15,444 bases of DNA from contig DATGUV010000206.1 in NCBI GenBank assembly GCA_035301025.1, positions 1 to 15,444 on the forward strand. Direction: 5' to 3'. This stretch comes from CALAMD01 sp035301025. Lineage in GTDB: Bacteria > Bacillota > Bacilli > Bacillales > Amphibacillaceae. The stretch's first letter is position 1, and every line of letters starts with the position of its first letter. The notes under the pieces are model-generated. The model saw only the letters and a list, made by a program, of their open reading frames with translations, was not told the DNA's origin and did no database searches. The position numbers and the translations under genes are program-made. Below are positions 1 to 7,318 of the stretch, in pieces.

Positions 1-1192
1 TTTTAATTATCCAACAAATGATTTACAATTAATTGGTGTAACAGGCACCAATGGAAAAACAACAATCACATATATATTAGAAGCACTTTTTCAAGCACAT
101 CAGAAAAAAACAGGTGTGATCGGAACCATTCAAATGAAAATTGGCAATGAAGCATATCCAACAGAAAATACGACTCCACACGCATTAGCACTTCAAGAAA
201 CTTTCTCTCACATGAGAGAAGCGGACATTGATGTTTGTATGATGGAAGTATCTTCACATGCACTTGATCTAGGTCGAGTGTTTGGATGTAACTTTGATCT
301 TGCTATATATACGAATTTATCCCAAGATCATTTAGATTATCATGAAAATATGGAAACATACTTTCATGCAAAAAGTTTATTGTTTTCTCAACTTGGGAAC
401 GCATATAATCCTGAACAACCGAAATTTGGCATCATCAATGTGGATGATTCATATGCAGAAAAATTACAAAAAGCAACTGCCCAACCAATCATAACGTATG
501 GGATTCATCAAAAAGCAGATGTATATGCAACAAACATTTATTTCTCTAACGAAGCAACAACATATACGCTCCACACTCCAATTGGGTCTATTGCTATTGA
601 GACACCTATGATTGGAAGTTTTAACGTGTACAATATGCTCGCCGTTGCAAGTGCAGGAATTGTTAAAGGAATTTCACTTGAGACCATTGCATCCACATTT
701 GCAACGATTCAAGGAGTAGATGGGCGATTTGAGCAAGTAGTTGAAGGCCAGCCATTTTCAGTAATTGTCGACTATGCACATACACCAGACTCTCTTGAGA
801 ATGTACTTAAAACAGCAAAAGAATTAGCAGAAAATCGTGTATGTGTAGTAGTCGGATGTGGAGGCGATCGTGATAAAACGAAACGTCCATTAATGGCTGC
901 TATCGCTACACAATATGCGGATGAAGCGATTTTTACATCTGATAATCCTCGGACAGAAGATCCACAAGCCATATTAAACGATATGACAGAAGGATTAACA
1001 GAGACGAATTATACAGAAGTCATTGATCGAAAAGAAGCCATTACATTTGCAGTTGAAAAAGCGGAACAAAATGATATTATTATTATTGCTGGAAAAGGGC
1101 ATGAAACAGATCAAACGATCGGAAAAGAAAAATTTGAATTTGATGATCGTAAAGTTGCAGCAGAAGCGATTCGATCATTAAATAGGAAGTAG
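1..1192 (+). CDS. murE: UDP-N-acetylmuramoyl-tripeptide synthetase MurE, 5' end outside window
   Basis: Cytoplasmic Mur ligase that adds the third stem-peptide residue to UDP-MurNAc-L-Ala-D-Glu using ATP. The frame is open from base 2, giving 396 visible residues. The family is about 490 aa, so roughly the first 95 are missing to the left. Visible residues 12-21 (GVTGTNGKTT) are the ATP-binding P-loop. YTNLSQDHLDYH and the lysine in FHAKSLLF (the carbamylated Lys of Mur ligases) follow, then VDYAHTPDSLENVL in the C-terminal region. D314-N315-P316-R317 is the DNPR motif that marks meso-diaminopimelate-adding enzymes, so the wall is predicted to be the DAP type. The frame ends in TAG, and murF starts 7 bp later, so the two are surely cotranscribed. 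The identity is secure; only the true start is unseen. Confidence 0.97.
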   Translation, partial: FNYPTNDLQLIGVTGTNGKTTITYILEALFQAHQKKTGVIGTIQMKIGNEAYPTENTTPHALALQETFSHMREADIDVCMMEVSSHALDLGRVFGCNFDLAIYTNLSQDHLDYHENMETYFHAKSLLFSQLGNAYNPEQPKFGIINVDDSYAEKLQKATAQPIITYGIHQKADVYATNIYFSNEATTYTLHTPIGSIAIETPMIGSFNVYNMLAVASAGIVKGISLETIASTFATIQGVDGRFEQVVEGQPFSVIVDYAHTPDSLENVLKTAKELAENRVCVVVGCGGDRDKTKRPLMAAIATQYADEAIFTSDNPRTEDPQAILNDMTEGLTETNYTEVIDRKEAITFAVEKAEQNDIIIIAGKGHETDQTIGKEKFEFDDRKVAAEAIRSLNRK

Positions 1193-1199
1193 GGATACG

Positions 1200-2555
1200 A
1201 TGCTTTTTACGACAACGTGGATGAAATCTATTTTTAAAGAAGGATCATACCCAGAACAAGTGGAACATGATATTCAAGTCGTGGAAATGGATAGTCGAAA
1301 ACCTTTGACAAATGGTCTATTCATTCCTTTACTTGGTGAGAGAGTTGATGGTCACTCATACATTGAGCAAGCATACAAACAAGGCGCAGTTGCAACTCTG
1401 TGGAATAAAGAAAAAGACATTCCAACACATTTAATTGGGAAAATGCATTTTTTTCTAGTAGAAGATACATTAATGGCATTGCAGCAACTCGCACATGCAT
1501 ATAGATTACTCATTCAGCCAACGGTTATTGGTATTACAGGGTCTAACGGAAAAACAACAACGAAAGATATCACGCAGGCAATTATGGAAACAACGTACCA
1601 TACACATGCTACGGATGGAAATTACAATAACCATATCGGTCTTCCGTTAACTATTTTATCCATGCCGACAAATACAGAGGTGCTTATTTTGGAAATGGGT
1701 ATGAATGATTTTGGTGAAATTCATGCCCTTTCGAAAATTGCTGAACCGGATTACGGCTGTATTGTTCATATTGGGGAATCCCATATTGAACATTTACATT
1801 CACGTGAAGGAATTGCCCAAGCGAAAATGGAAATCATCGATGGATTTTATGACGATAGTGTGCTTTTATTTGATGGAGATGAGCCACTTCTTCGTGTTCC
1901 CTTTACCCACGAAAATATTTCCATTGGATACGATGCAACAAATGACGAAGTAGTATCTGATGTGCACATTGATCTAACGCGTACTAAATTTCATGTAAAT
2001 GAGGAAGGGTATTCGATTCCTTTACTTGGGAAACACCACGCGAAAAATGCTACATTTGCAATAACGTTAGCAAAGCAATTACAAGTGCCTGAAGATGCTA
2101 TCCATAAAGGATTAAGCAATATTCAAGTCACTTCCATGAGATTCGAGCAGATTAAAACAGCTTCAGGCATGACAGTCATCAATGACGCGTACAATGCATC
2201 TCCAACATCCATGAAAGCAGCCATTGATGTTGTGAAACAAATGACTGGATATAAGCAGAGAATCCTCATATTAGGGGACATTTTAGAACTTGGAGATTTC
2301 TCAGAGTCTTATCACCGGAGTATCGGAAAGGCAATCGAGGATCCGATTACGGCTGTATATACATTTGGTCATGAGGCAAAATATATGGATGAAGAACTTG
2401 AATCTCAAGACCATATAGAGCATGCATTTGTCACAAACAAAGAAGACATATGCACATTGTTAAAAAATACCTACGGAGAAGAAACGATTATTTTATTAAA
2501 AGCTTCTCGTGGGATGGAGTTAGAAACCATCGTACCAACGTTAATTACTTATTAA
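1200..2555 (+). CDS. murF: UDP-N-acetylmuramoyl-tripeptide--D-alanyl-D-alanine ligase MurF
   Basis: Cytoplasmic ligase that adds D-Ala-D-Ala to complete UDP-MurNAc-pentapeptide. It has 451 residues, normal for the family. The N-terminal part contains DSRKPLTNGLFIPLLGERVDGH, in which Mur ligases bind the UDP moiety (stretch at about residues 31-51). The P-loop GITGSNGKTT is at residues 111-120. LEMGMNDFGEI and HIGESHIEHL follow, then INDAYNASPTSM and LGDILELGDFS in the C-terminal domain. The ATG start lies 7 bp after murE. Its Shine-Dalgarno (AGGAAG, 1184-1189) sits inside the end of murE, which suggests translational coupling. In B. subtilis murF is outside the dcw cluster, next to ddl, so its position between murE and mraY is a lineage difference. 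Confidence 0.97.
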   Translation: MLFTTTWMKSIFKEGSYPEQVEHDIQVVEMDSRKPLTNGLFIPLLGERVDGHSYIEQAYKQGAVATLWNKEKDIPTHLIGKMHFFLVEDTLMALQQLAHAYRLLIQPTVIGITGSNGKTTTKDITQAIMETTYHTHATDGNYNNHIGLPLTILSMPTNTEVLILEMGMNDFGEIHALSKIAEPDYGCIVHIGESHIEHLHSREGIAQAKMEIIDGFYDDSVLLFDGDEPLLRVPFTHENISIGYDATNDEVVSDVHIDLTRTKFHVNEEGYSIPLLGKHHAKNATFAITLAKQLQVPEDAIHKGLSNIQVTSMRFEQIKTASGMTVINDAYNASPTSMKAAIDVVKQMTGYKQRILILGDILELGDFSESYHRSIGKAIEDPITAVYTFGHEAKYMDEELESQDHIEHAFVTNKEDICTLLKNTYGEETIILLKASRGMELETIVPTLITY

Positions 2556-2614
2556 TGGATATATTAGATTCATACATACGTTGAAGGACGGTTTTATCAA
2601 GGAGGATATTGTTG

Positions 2615-3601
2615 ATGAGCTTTTTTATACTAGTAATGACAATTGCAATTGCATTTTTAATTACCGTCCTTTTGTCACCTATTTTCATTCCGTTTTTGAG
2701 AAGGTTAAAATTTGGACAAAGCATTCGTGAGGAAGGTCCACAATCCCATATGAAAAAATCTGGTACACCTACAATGGGTGGGGTAATGATTGTATTAAGT
2801 ATTATCGTTACATCCCTCATTATGAGTGTAAAAGCATCTCCAGTACCACTGAGCCAAGAATTGTGGTTGCTATTATTTGTTTTATTTGGCTATGGACTGC
2901 TTGGATTTTTAGACGACTTTATTATTATTGCGATGAAGCGGAACTTAGGACTTACCTCTAAGCAAAAAATGGCTGGACAAATTGTCATTGCACTCGTCTT
3001 TTATCTTGTTTTATGGTCTGACGGTTTTGATACGACTCTTTCAGTACCTGGAACAAGCTTACAAGTGGATTTAGGTTGGGTCTATGGGATTCTCGTTATT
3101 TTTATGCTTGTAGGGGCGTCCAATGCAGTGAATTTAACAGACGGTCTTGATGGTCTATTAGCAGGAACAGCTACATTTGCTTTTGGAGCGTATGCATTAC
3201 TATCATGGCACCAAGGCGCACCTGAAGATGTCATTATCTTCTCATTAGCAGCAGTTGGTGCATTATTAGGATTCTTAGTGTTTAACGCCCACCCAGCAAA
3301 AGTATTTATGGGAGACACAGGGTCACTTGCTCTTGGAGCAGCCATTGCGGCGATTGCTGTATTGACAAAATTAGAAGTATTGCTCGTAATTATTGGTGGA
3401 GTATTTGTGATTGAAACATTATCTGTCATTATTCAAGTTATTTCATTTAAAGCGACTGGTAAAAGAGTATTTAAAATGAGTCCAATTCATCACCACTATG
3501 AATTAATCGGTTGGTCAGAGTGGCGTGTTGTAACAACGTTTTGGCTCATTGGGTTATTATGTGCAGGACTTGGAATATACATTGAGGTGATGATTGGGTG
3601 A
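2615..3601 (+). CDS. mraY: Phospho-N-acetylmuramoyl-pentapeptide-transferase MraY
   Basis: Integral membrane enzyme that transfers phospho-MurNAc-pentapeptide to undecaprenyl phosphate, forming lipid I. Family motifs are clear: FLRRLKFGQSIREEGP and SGTPTMGG near the N-terminus, GFLDDFIII with the paired aspartates, NLTDGLDGL, FMGDTGSLALGA, and the histidine motif SPIHHHYELIGW near the C-terminus. About ten hydrophobic segments are visible. Start choice: AAGGAGGA (2599-2606) is followed by TTG 2609, TTG 2612 and ATG 2615. ATG 2615 has the best spacing (9 nt after GGAGG) and gives 328 residues, with an N-terminus of the usual MraY length. TTG 2612 cannot be excluded. A 59-bp gap separates it from murF, and it overlaps murD by 4 bp (GTGA). 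Confidence 0.96.
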   Translation: MSFFILVMTIAIAFLITVLLSPIFIPFLRRLKFGQSIREEGPQSHMKKSGTPTMGGVMIVLSIIVTSLIMSVKASPVPLSQELWLLLFVLFGYGLLGFLDDFIIIAMKRNLGLTSKQKMAGQIVIALVFYLVLWSDGFDTTLSVPGTSLQVDLGWVYGILVIFMLVGASNAVNLTDGLDGLLAGTATFAFGAYALLSWHQGAPEDVIIFSLAAVGALLGFLVFNAHPAKVFMGDTGSLALGAAIAAIAVLTKLEVLLVIIGGVFVIETLSVIIQVISFKATGKRVFKMSPIHHHYELIGWSEWRVVTTFWLIGLLCAGLGIYIEVMIG

Positions 3602-4947
3602 GACAATTTACATCCTTCCCATATAAACATGTGTTAGTACTTGGGTTAGCGCGTAGTGGGACCGCTGCAGCAACTTTATTATTACATAATGATATAAACG
3701 TTCGAATCAATGATGGCAATCCTAATATGAACAAGGAAGATCAGGCAATGTTTACGCAGATGGGTGCAGACATAATTCTCGGAAGTCATCCACTATCTGT
3801 ATTAGAAGGTATTGATTTAATCGTTAAAAATCCAGGAATACGCTATGACCACCCCCTAATTGTTGAAGGTGCTAATAGAAGTATTCCAGTAGTAACTGAA
3901 GTAGAACTAGCTGGCTATATTGCAGAAGATCAAATGATTGGTATTACTGGTTCTAACGGAAAAACAACGACGACAACATTAATCACGCGAATGTTTGAAG
4001 CGGATGAACAACCTGTTCAAATCGCTGGGAATATTGGGGTCGTTGCTTCAGAGGTTGTTGAAACATTAACAGAAGATGCAACAATGGTAATTGAATTATC
4101 TTCATTTCAACTCCAAGGGACAAAACAGTTTAAACCTCATATAGCTATTTTACTAAATGTCTTTCCGGCACACTTAGACTACCATGGATCAATGGAAGCA
4201 TATGTGGAAGCAAAAAAACAAATTTTCACGAGACAAACCGCAGATGACATATTGATTTATAATGCGGATCAATCATTGGTTGCAAACGGCGTCGAAGAAG
4301 CTCACAGTCATCGTGTACCTTTTTCGACAAAGGAAAAACTTCTTGATGGAGCTTGGCAGGATAAAGAGTGGCTATATTACAAGCGAGAAAAAGTCATTCA
4401 AAAGAAAGACATTACCCTTGTTGGTGATCATAATATTGAAAACATTTTAGCTGCTATTTGTGCGGTGAAACAAAAAGGTGTTTCAAATGAAAGTATAAAA
4501 AAAGTATTAACAACTTTTACTGGGGTGGAACACCGACTCCAATTTGTGGCAACTCTTAACGGACGTAAATTTTATAATGATTCAAAAGCGACAAATATGT
4601 TAGCAACTGAAAAAGCACTATCATCTTTTTCCACACGTACGATTTTACTAGCAGGAGGACTTGACCGAGGAGACGACTTTACACCCCTTGCACCTTCATT
4701 AAAGCATGTGTGTGCGTTGATCACTTTTGGCGAGACATCCGAAAAATTACAAGCGTTAGGTAAAGAAGCAGGCATTCCCATTATTAAACCCGTTGAAACG
4801 ATGGAAGAAGCTGTAAAAACTGCATATGATCTATCTAAAAATGGCGATATTATTTTACTCTCACCAGCATGTGCGAGTTGGGACCAATATGCGACATTTG
4901 AAGAAAGAGGAGACATGTTTTCCCGTGCTGTGCATAGACTAGCATAA
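3598..4947 (+). CDS. murD: UDP-N-acetylmuramoyl-L-alanine--D-glutamate ligase MurD
   Basis: Cytoplasmic Mur ligase that adds D-glutamate to UDP-MurNAc-L-Ala. It has 449 residues, the normal length. The N-terminal nucleotide-binding region begins VLVLGLARSGTAAA. KNPGIRYDHPL follows, then the ATP-binding P-loop GITGSNGKTTT at residues 115-125, ELSSFQLQGT, LNVFPAHLDYHGSMEAY with the conserved carbamylated-lysine region EAKKQIF, YNDSKATN, LAGGLDRGDDF, and the C-terminal LLSPACASWDQY. The start is GTG, overlapping the mraY stop as GTGA, with GAGGTGAT at 3583-3590 as ribosome binding site; this implies translational coupling to mraY. Its stop codon lies inside the first arm of the hairpin region that precedes spoVE, which may matter for expression of the downstream gene. 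Confidence 0.97.
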   Translation: MRQFTSFPYKHVLVLGLARSGTAAATLLLHNDINVRINDGNPNMNKEDQAMFTQMGADIILGSHPLSVLEGIDLIVKNPGIRYDHPLIVEGANRSIPVVTEVELAGYIAEDQMIGITGSNGKTTTTTLITRMFEADEQPVQIAGNIGVVASEVVETLTEDATMVIELSSFQLQGTKQFKPHIAILLNVFPAHLDYHGSMEAYVEAKKQIFTRQTADDILIYNADQSLVANGVEEAHSHRVPFSTKEKLLDGAWQDKEWLYYKREKVIQKKDITLVGDHNIENILAAICAVKQKGVSNESIKKVLTTFTGVEHRLQFVATLNGRKFYNDSKATNMLATEKALSSFSTRTILLAGGLDRGDDFTPLAPSLKHVCALITFGETSEKLQALGKEAGIPIIKPVETMEEAVKTAYDLSKNGDIILLSPACASWDQYATFEERGDMFSRAVHRLA

Positions 4948-5003
4948 GGGGCTTGTCTTCCTGATAAATGCCCCTTATACGTAGGTAAAAGGGGTGTTTT
5001 TTT
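4944..5003 (+). promoter_or_regulatory. Attenuator-like region with two exclusive hairpins before spoVE
   Basis: Three complementary arms are visible. Arm 1, ATAAGGGGC (4944-4952), pairs perfectly over 9 bp with arm 2, GCCCCTTAT (4970-4978). Arm 2, read as CCCCTTATAC (4971-4980), also pairs with arm 3, GTAAAAGGGG (4985-4994), in a 10-position stem with one A-A mismatch and a GTAG tetraloop. The second stem is followed by TG and seven T residues (4997-5003) directly before the spoVE ATG, so it has the form of an intrinsic terminator. It also buries the spoVE Shine-Dalgarno (GGGGTG, 4991-4996). The murD stop (4945-4947) lies within arm 1. The base pairing is seen; regulation by switching is inference, and no known riboswitch aptamer is recognised. 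Confidence 0.5.
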
Positions 5004-6116
5004 ATGGCTCGTGACTCCCGTGCAGATAAATATGCACCAGATTATATGCTGTTAACAGTTATAATCATTCTTCTTCTCGTCGGACTATTCATCGTTTATA
5101 GTTCATCTCATATTTGGGCGGAATATAAATATGATGATGGCTTCTTTTTTGTGAAACGGCAATTTTTATTTCTTGTGGCGGGTTTCATTGGAATGTATCT
5201 ATCGATGAAAATTTCCTATCAATTTTGGAACACGTATGCATTATGGATATTAATTGCATGTTTTATTCTATTAATTCTTGTTCTTGTTCCTGGAATTGGA
5301 CTCGTACGAGGAGGAGCAAGAAGTTGGATTGGGATTGGTGCCTTTAGTATCCAACCGTCTGAATTTATGAAACTAGGACTTATTATATTTATAGCCCGCA
5401 TGTTGTCTCAATATCCGAATCGGATTGTCCAATTAACAAAGGGATTTATTCCATTAACAAGTCTTATTTTTATTTGTTTCGGATGTATTATGATTCAACC
5501 GGACTTAGGTACCGGGGTTGTACTCGTTTTAACATGTATGGTAATGATGTATGTTGCTGGTGCACGTATGAGTCACTTTCTAACATTAGCATGTATGGGG
5601 CTCATTGGATTTGTCGGCCTAATTTTTTCCGCACCTTATCGGCTAAAAAGAATTACGGCCTTTTTAAATCCGTGGGAAGATCCTCTCGGAGACGGATTTC
5701 AAATTATCCAATCCTTATATGCTATTGGTCCAGGAGGATTATTTGGAGTAGGGTATGGAAATAGTTTACAGAAATACTTTTATTTACCAGAACCTCAAAC
5801 AGATTTTATATTTGCAATTATAGGAGAAGAACTTGGATTTATTGGAGGCATTTTCGTTCTCGCATTATTTTTCATTGTTTTTTGGCGTGGATGTCGCATT
5901 GCTATATATGCACCAGACGGCTTCGGGAAAAGCGTAGCATTAGGGATTACAGCTATGTTAACGATTCAAGTAATGATCAATATTAGCGTTGTTATTGGTC
6001 TTATACCAGTGACTGGAATCACTCTACCATTCTTAAGTTATGGAGGTTCTTCCTTGACTTTAGCTCTTTGTTCTGTTGGTGTATTATTAAATATAAGTAA
6101 ATATGCACGCATTTAA
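5004..6116 (+). CDS. spoVE: SEDS-family peptidoglycan polymerase, SpoVE/FtsW type
   Basis: Polytopic membrane protein of the FtsW/RodA/SpoVE (SEDS) family, which polymerises lipid II into glycan strands together with a class B penicillin-binding protein. It has 370 residues, close to B. subtilis SpoVE (366) and shorter than FtsW (about 400). Hydrophobic segments fill nearly the whole length. Conserved stretches include GLFIVYSSS, GARSWIGIGAFSIQPSEFMK, QPDLGTGVV, NPWEDPLGDGFQIIQSLYA, LPEPQTDFIFAIIGEELGF and the C-terminal GITLPFLSYGGSSL. The sequence and the place directly after murD both match SpoVE, which acts in the spore cortex. Whether it also serves vegetative division depends on whether the genome has another FtsW, which cannot be seen here. 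The ATG lies 7 nt after GGGGTG. In B. subtilis murG follows; here a noncoding gap does. Confidence 0.93.
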   Translation: MARDSRADKYAPDYMLLTVIIILLLVGLFIVYSSSHIWAEYKYDDGFFFVKRQFLFLVAGFIGMYLSMKISYQFWNTYALWILIACFILLILVLVPGIGLVRGGARSWIGIGAFSIQPSEFMKLGLIIFIARMLSQYPNRIVQLTKGFIPLTSLIFICFGCIMIQPDLGTGVVLVLTCMVMMYVAGARMSHFLTLACMGLIGFVGLIFSAPYRLKRITAFLNPWEDPLGDGFQIIQSLYAIGPGGLFGVGYGNSLQKYFYLPEPQTDFIFAIIGEELGFIGGIFVLALFFIVFWRGCRIAIYAPDGFGKSVALGITAMLTIQVMINISVVIGLIPVTGITLPFLSYGGSSLTLALCSVGVLLNISKYARI

Positions 6117-6366
6117 GAGAAATTTTCATAAAATAAATGCATGATAGACTATATACAGGTGTGCATAATGTGATATAATCCATGTAACAATTACATCCTT
6201 GTTTCATGAATCAGGTAAAAAAACGAATAATCCTGTTCCTATTATATGAATTTCTCAAAAATGGGTATACACATAATAGACATAAACGAACAAATAAGGA
6301 TATATTGATTCATGATACATATAGGACGTCTAATTGTTAAAATATGGATAAAGGAAGAAAAAGTGA
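6117..6366. other. 250-bp noncoding gap between spoVE and divIB
   Basis: No convincing coding frame is present. B. subtilis has murG and murB in this place. The gap holds a promoter candidate (6152-6179). It also holds a widely spaced 10-bp perfect inverted repeat, TCATGAATCA (6204-6213) with TGATTCATGA (6306-6315). A second, weaker promoter-like pair is TTGATT (6305-6310) and TCTAAT (6329-6334) with 18-bp spacing. The divIB ribosome binding site AAAGGAAG lies at 6350-6357. No terminator with a T-run was found after spoVE, so read-through into divIB is possible. Confidence 0.7.
6152..6179 (+). promoter_or_regulatory. Candidate SigA-type promoter upstream of divIB
   Basis: TATACA (6152-6157; 4 of 6 matches to TTGACA) is followed after 16 bp by TATAAT (6174-6179), a perfect -10 box. 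The TG at 6171-6172 makes it an extended -10 (TGATATAAT). Transcription would start near 6186, leaving a leader of about 180 nt before divIB. The boxes are seen in the sequence; promoter function is inferred. Confidence 0.5.
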
Positions 6367-7116
6367 ATGAGCGAAAAAAAGATCGTTTCAATTGAGGATC
6401 GGATTCCTCGTTTGAAACAACAACGTAAAAAGAAAGCAAATCGCAGACTCATTTTTTATCTTTCTATTTTTTTCTTTTTGATATCGATTATTGTATATTT
6501 ACAATCGCCACTGAGTCATGTGAAAACCATTGAAGTAACAGGGAATACTTTACTAACAGATGAAGAAGTGATTGCCCTAAGTGGTCTAACAACTTCAACA
6601 AATATGTGGTCGATTAACAAAAAGAAAAGCGGAAAACAAATGGAAGAACATCCGGCAATTCAAGAGGTACACGTAAAACGGTCCCTTCCACGTGCCGTGC
6701 AAATAGAAGTGGAAGAACTTGCGCATATTGGTTATGTGCAAGAAGAAAAAACAGCTTATCCTGTATTGTTAAATGGACAAGTACTAACGTCTATGGAAGT
6801 GAATTTAACCGGAGATGCCCCATTGCTCGTAGGATTTACAGATGAAGAAATGCTTGAACGTATGGCGGCAGAACTAGCTGAGGTCCCAGCCTCTATTTAC
6901 AATCTTATTTCTGAAGTACATTGGGTTCCAACGGAGGACAATGCATATAAAATTACACTTTATATGAACGATGGATTTATTGTATATGGAACGTTACGAA
7001 ACTTCGCCCATAAAATGGAAGTATATCCATCCATCATTGCCCAGTTGGATGAAGGGGTAAAAGGAATCATTCACGTAGGAGTAGGGGCCTATTTTGAAGC
7101 CTTTGATGATGAATAA
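6367..7116 (+). CDS. divIB: Cell division protein DivIB/FtsQ
   Basis: Bitopic membrane protein of the divisome that, in bacilli, partners with FtsL and DivIC and supports septal wall synthesis, notably at high temperature. It has 249 residues (B. subtilis 263). The order is a basic cytoplasmic tail (residues 1-27, VSIEDRIPRLKQQRKKKANRR), one transmembrane helix (about 28-45), then a POTRA domain starting at VKTIEVTGNTLLTDEEV and including SLPRAVQIEVEE. The extracellular beta domain follows, with HWVPTEDNAYKITLYMNDGF and GIIHVGVGAYFEAF near the end. The ATG start is preceded by AAAGGAAG at 6350-6357 with good spacing. It stands alone between two noncoding gaps; ylxW, ylxX and sbp, which follow divIB in B. 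subtilis, are not here. Confidence 0.94.
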   Translation: MSEKKIVSIEDRIPRLKQQRKKKANRRLIFYLSIFFFLISIIVYLQSPLSHVKTIEVTGNTLLTDEEVIALSGLTTSTNMWSINKKKSGKQMEEHPAIQEVHVKRSLPRAVQIEVEELAHIGYVQEEKTAYPVLLNGQVLTSMEVNLTGDAPLLVGFTDEEMLERMAAELAEVPASIYNLISEVHWVPTEDNAYKITLYMNDGFIVYGTLRNFAHKMEVYPSIIAQLDEGVKGIIHVGVGAYFEAFDDE

Positions 7117-7122
7117 TATGCA

Positions 7123-7152
7123 TCGAAGGAATTAATATTCATAATTCCTTGA
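7123..7152 (+). other. Hairpin after divIB
   Basis: AAGGAATTA (7126-7134) pairs perfectly with TAATTCCTT (7142-7150) around a 7-nt loop. Two further pairs (TC with GA) are possible outside a one-base bulge. The stem is AT-rich and followed only by TTCTATTT, so it would be a poor intrinsic terminator. It overlaps the promoter-like sequences before ftsA, and may instead be a partial terminator or a protein-binding dyad. Confidence 0.4.
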
Positions 7153-7177
7153 TTCTATTTGAAATTACGTATCTAAA
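7125..7177 (+). promoter_or_regulatory. Candidate promoters upstream of ftsA
   Basis: TTGATT (7149-7154) and TCTAAA (7172-7177), each 4 of 6 to the SigA consensus, are spaced by the ideal 17 bp. The sequence GAAGGAATT (7125-7133) also fits the SigH -35 consensus RnAGGAwww, but the matching -10 is weak: GATT at 7151-7154 instead of GAAT, with slightly long spacing. B. subtilis ftsAZ is known to have both SigA and SigH promoters, which is why the second match is worth recording. The assignment is tentative. A leader of more than 130 nt would precede ftsA. Confidence 0.3.
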
Positions 7178-7318
7178 AAGCTACAATTGATGATATGTAG
7201 AGTTACGCAACAATATACAAAAAAGATAATTACATGAAGATAACGAGAAAACTAGAAATATAGGTTAAAAACATCTGGGAGTTAGCTAGATGATTGAATT
7301 TCGGGAGGTGCCTTCCTT

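Noticed and set aside
2609..2614. TTG 2609 and TTG 2612 as mraY starts
   Set aside because: They are too close to GGAGG (3 and 6 nt). ATG 2615 has better spacing and gives the usual MraY N-terminal length, though TTG 2612 is not excluded.
2545..3734. Several open frames on the - strand opposite mraY and the start of murD
   Set aside because: They are shadows of well-identified genes, without ribosome binding sites or recognisable motifs.
5474..5764. 96-codon + strand frame inside spoVE
   Set aside because: It is an alternate-frame shadow of a conserved membrane protein, rich in Cys/Tyr/Arg as expected of noise.
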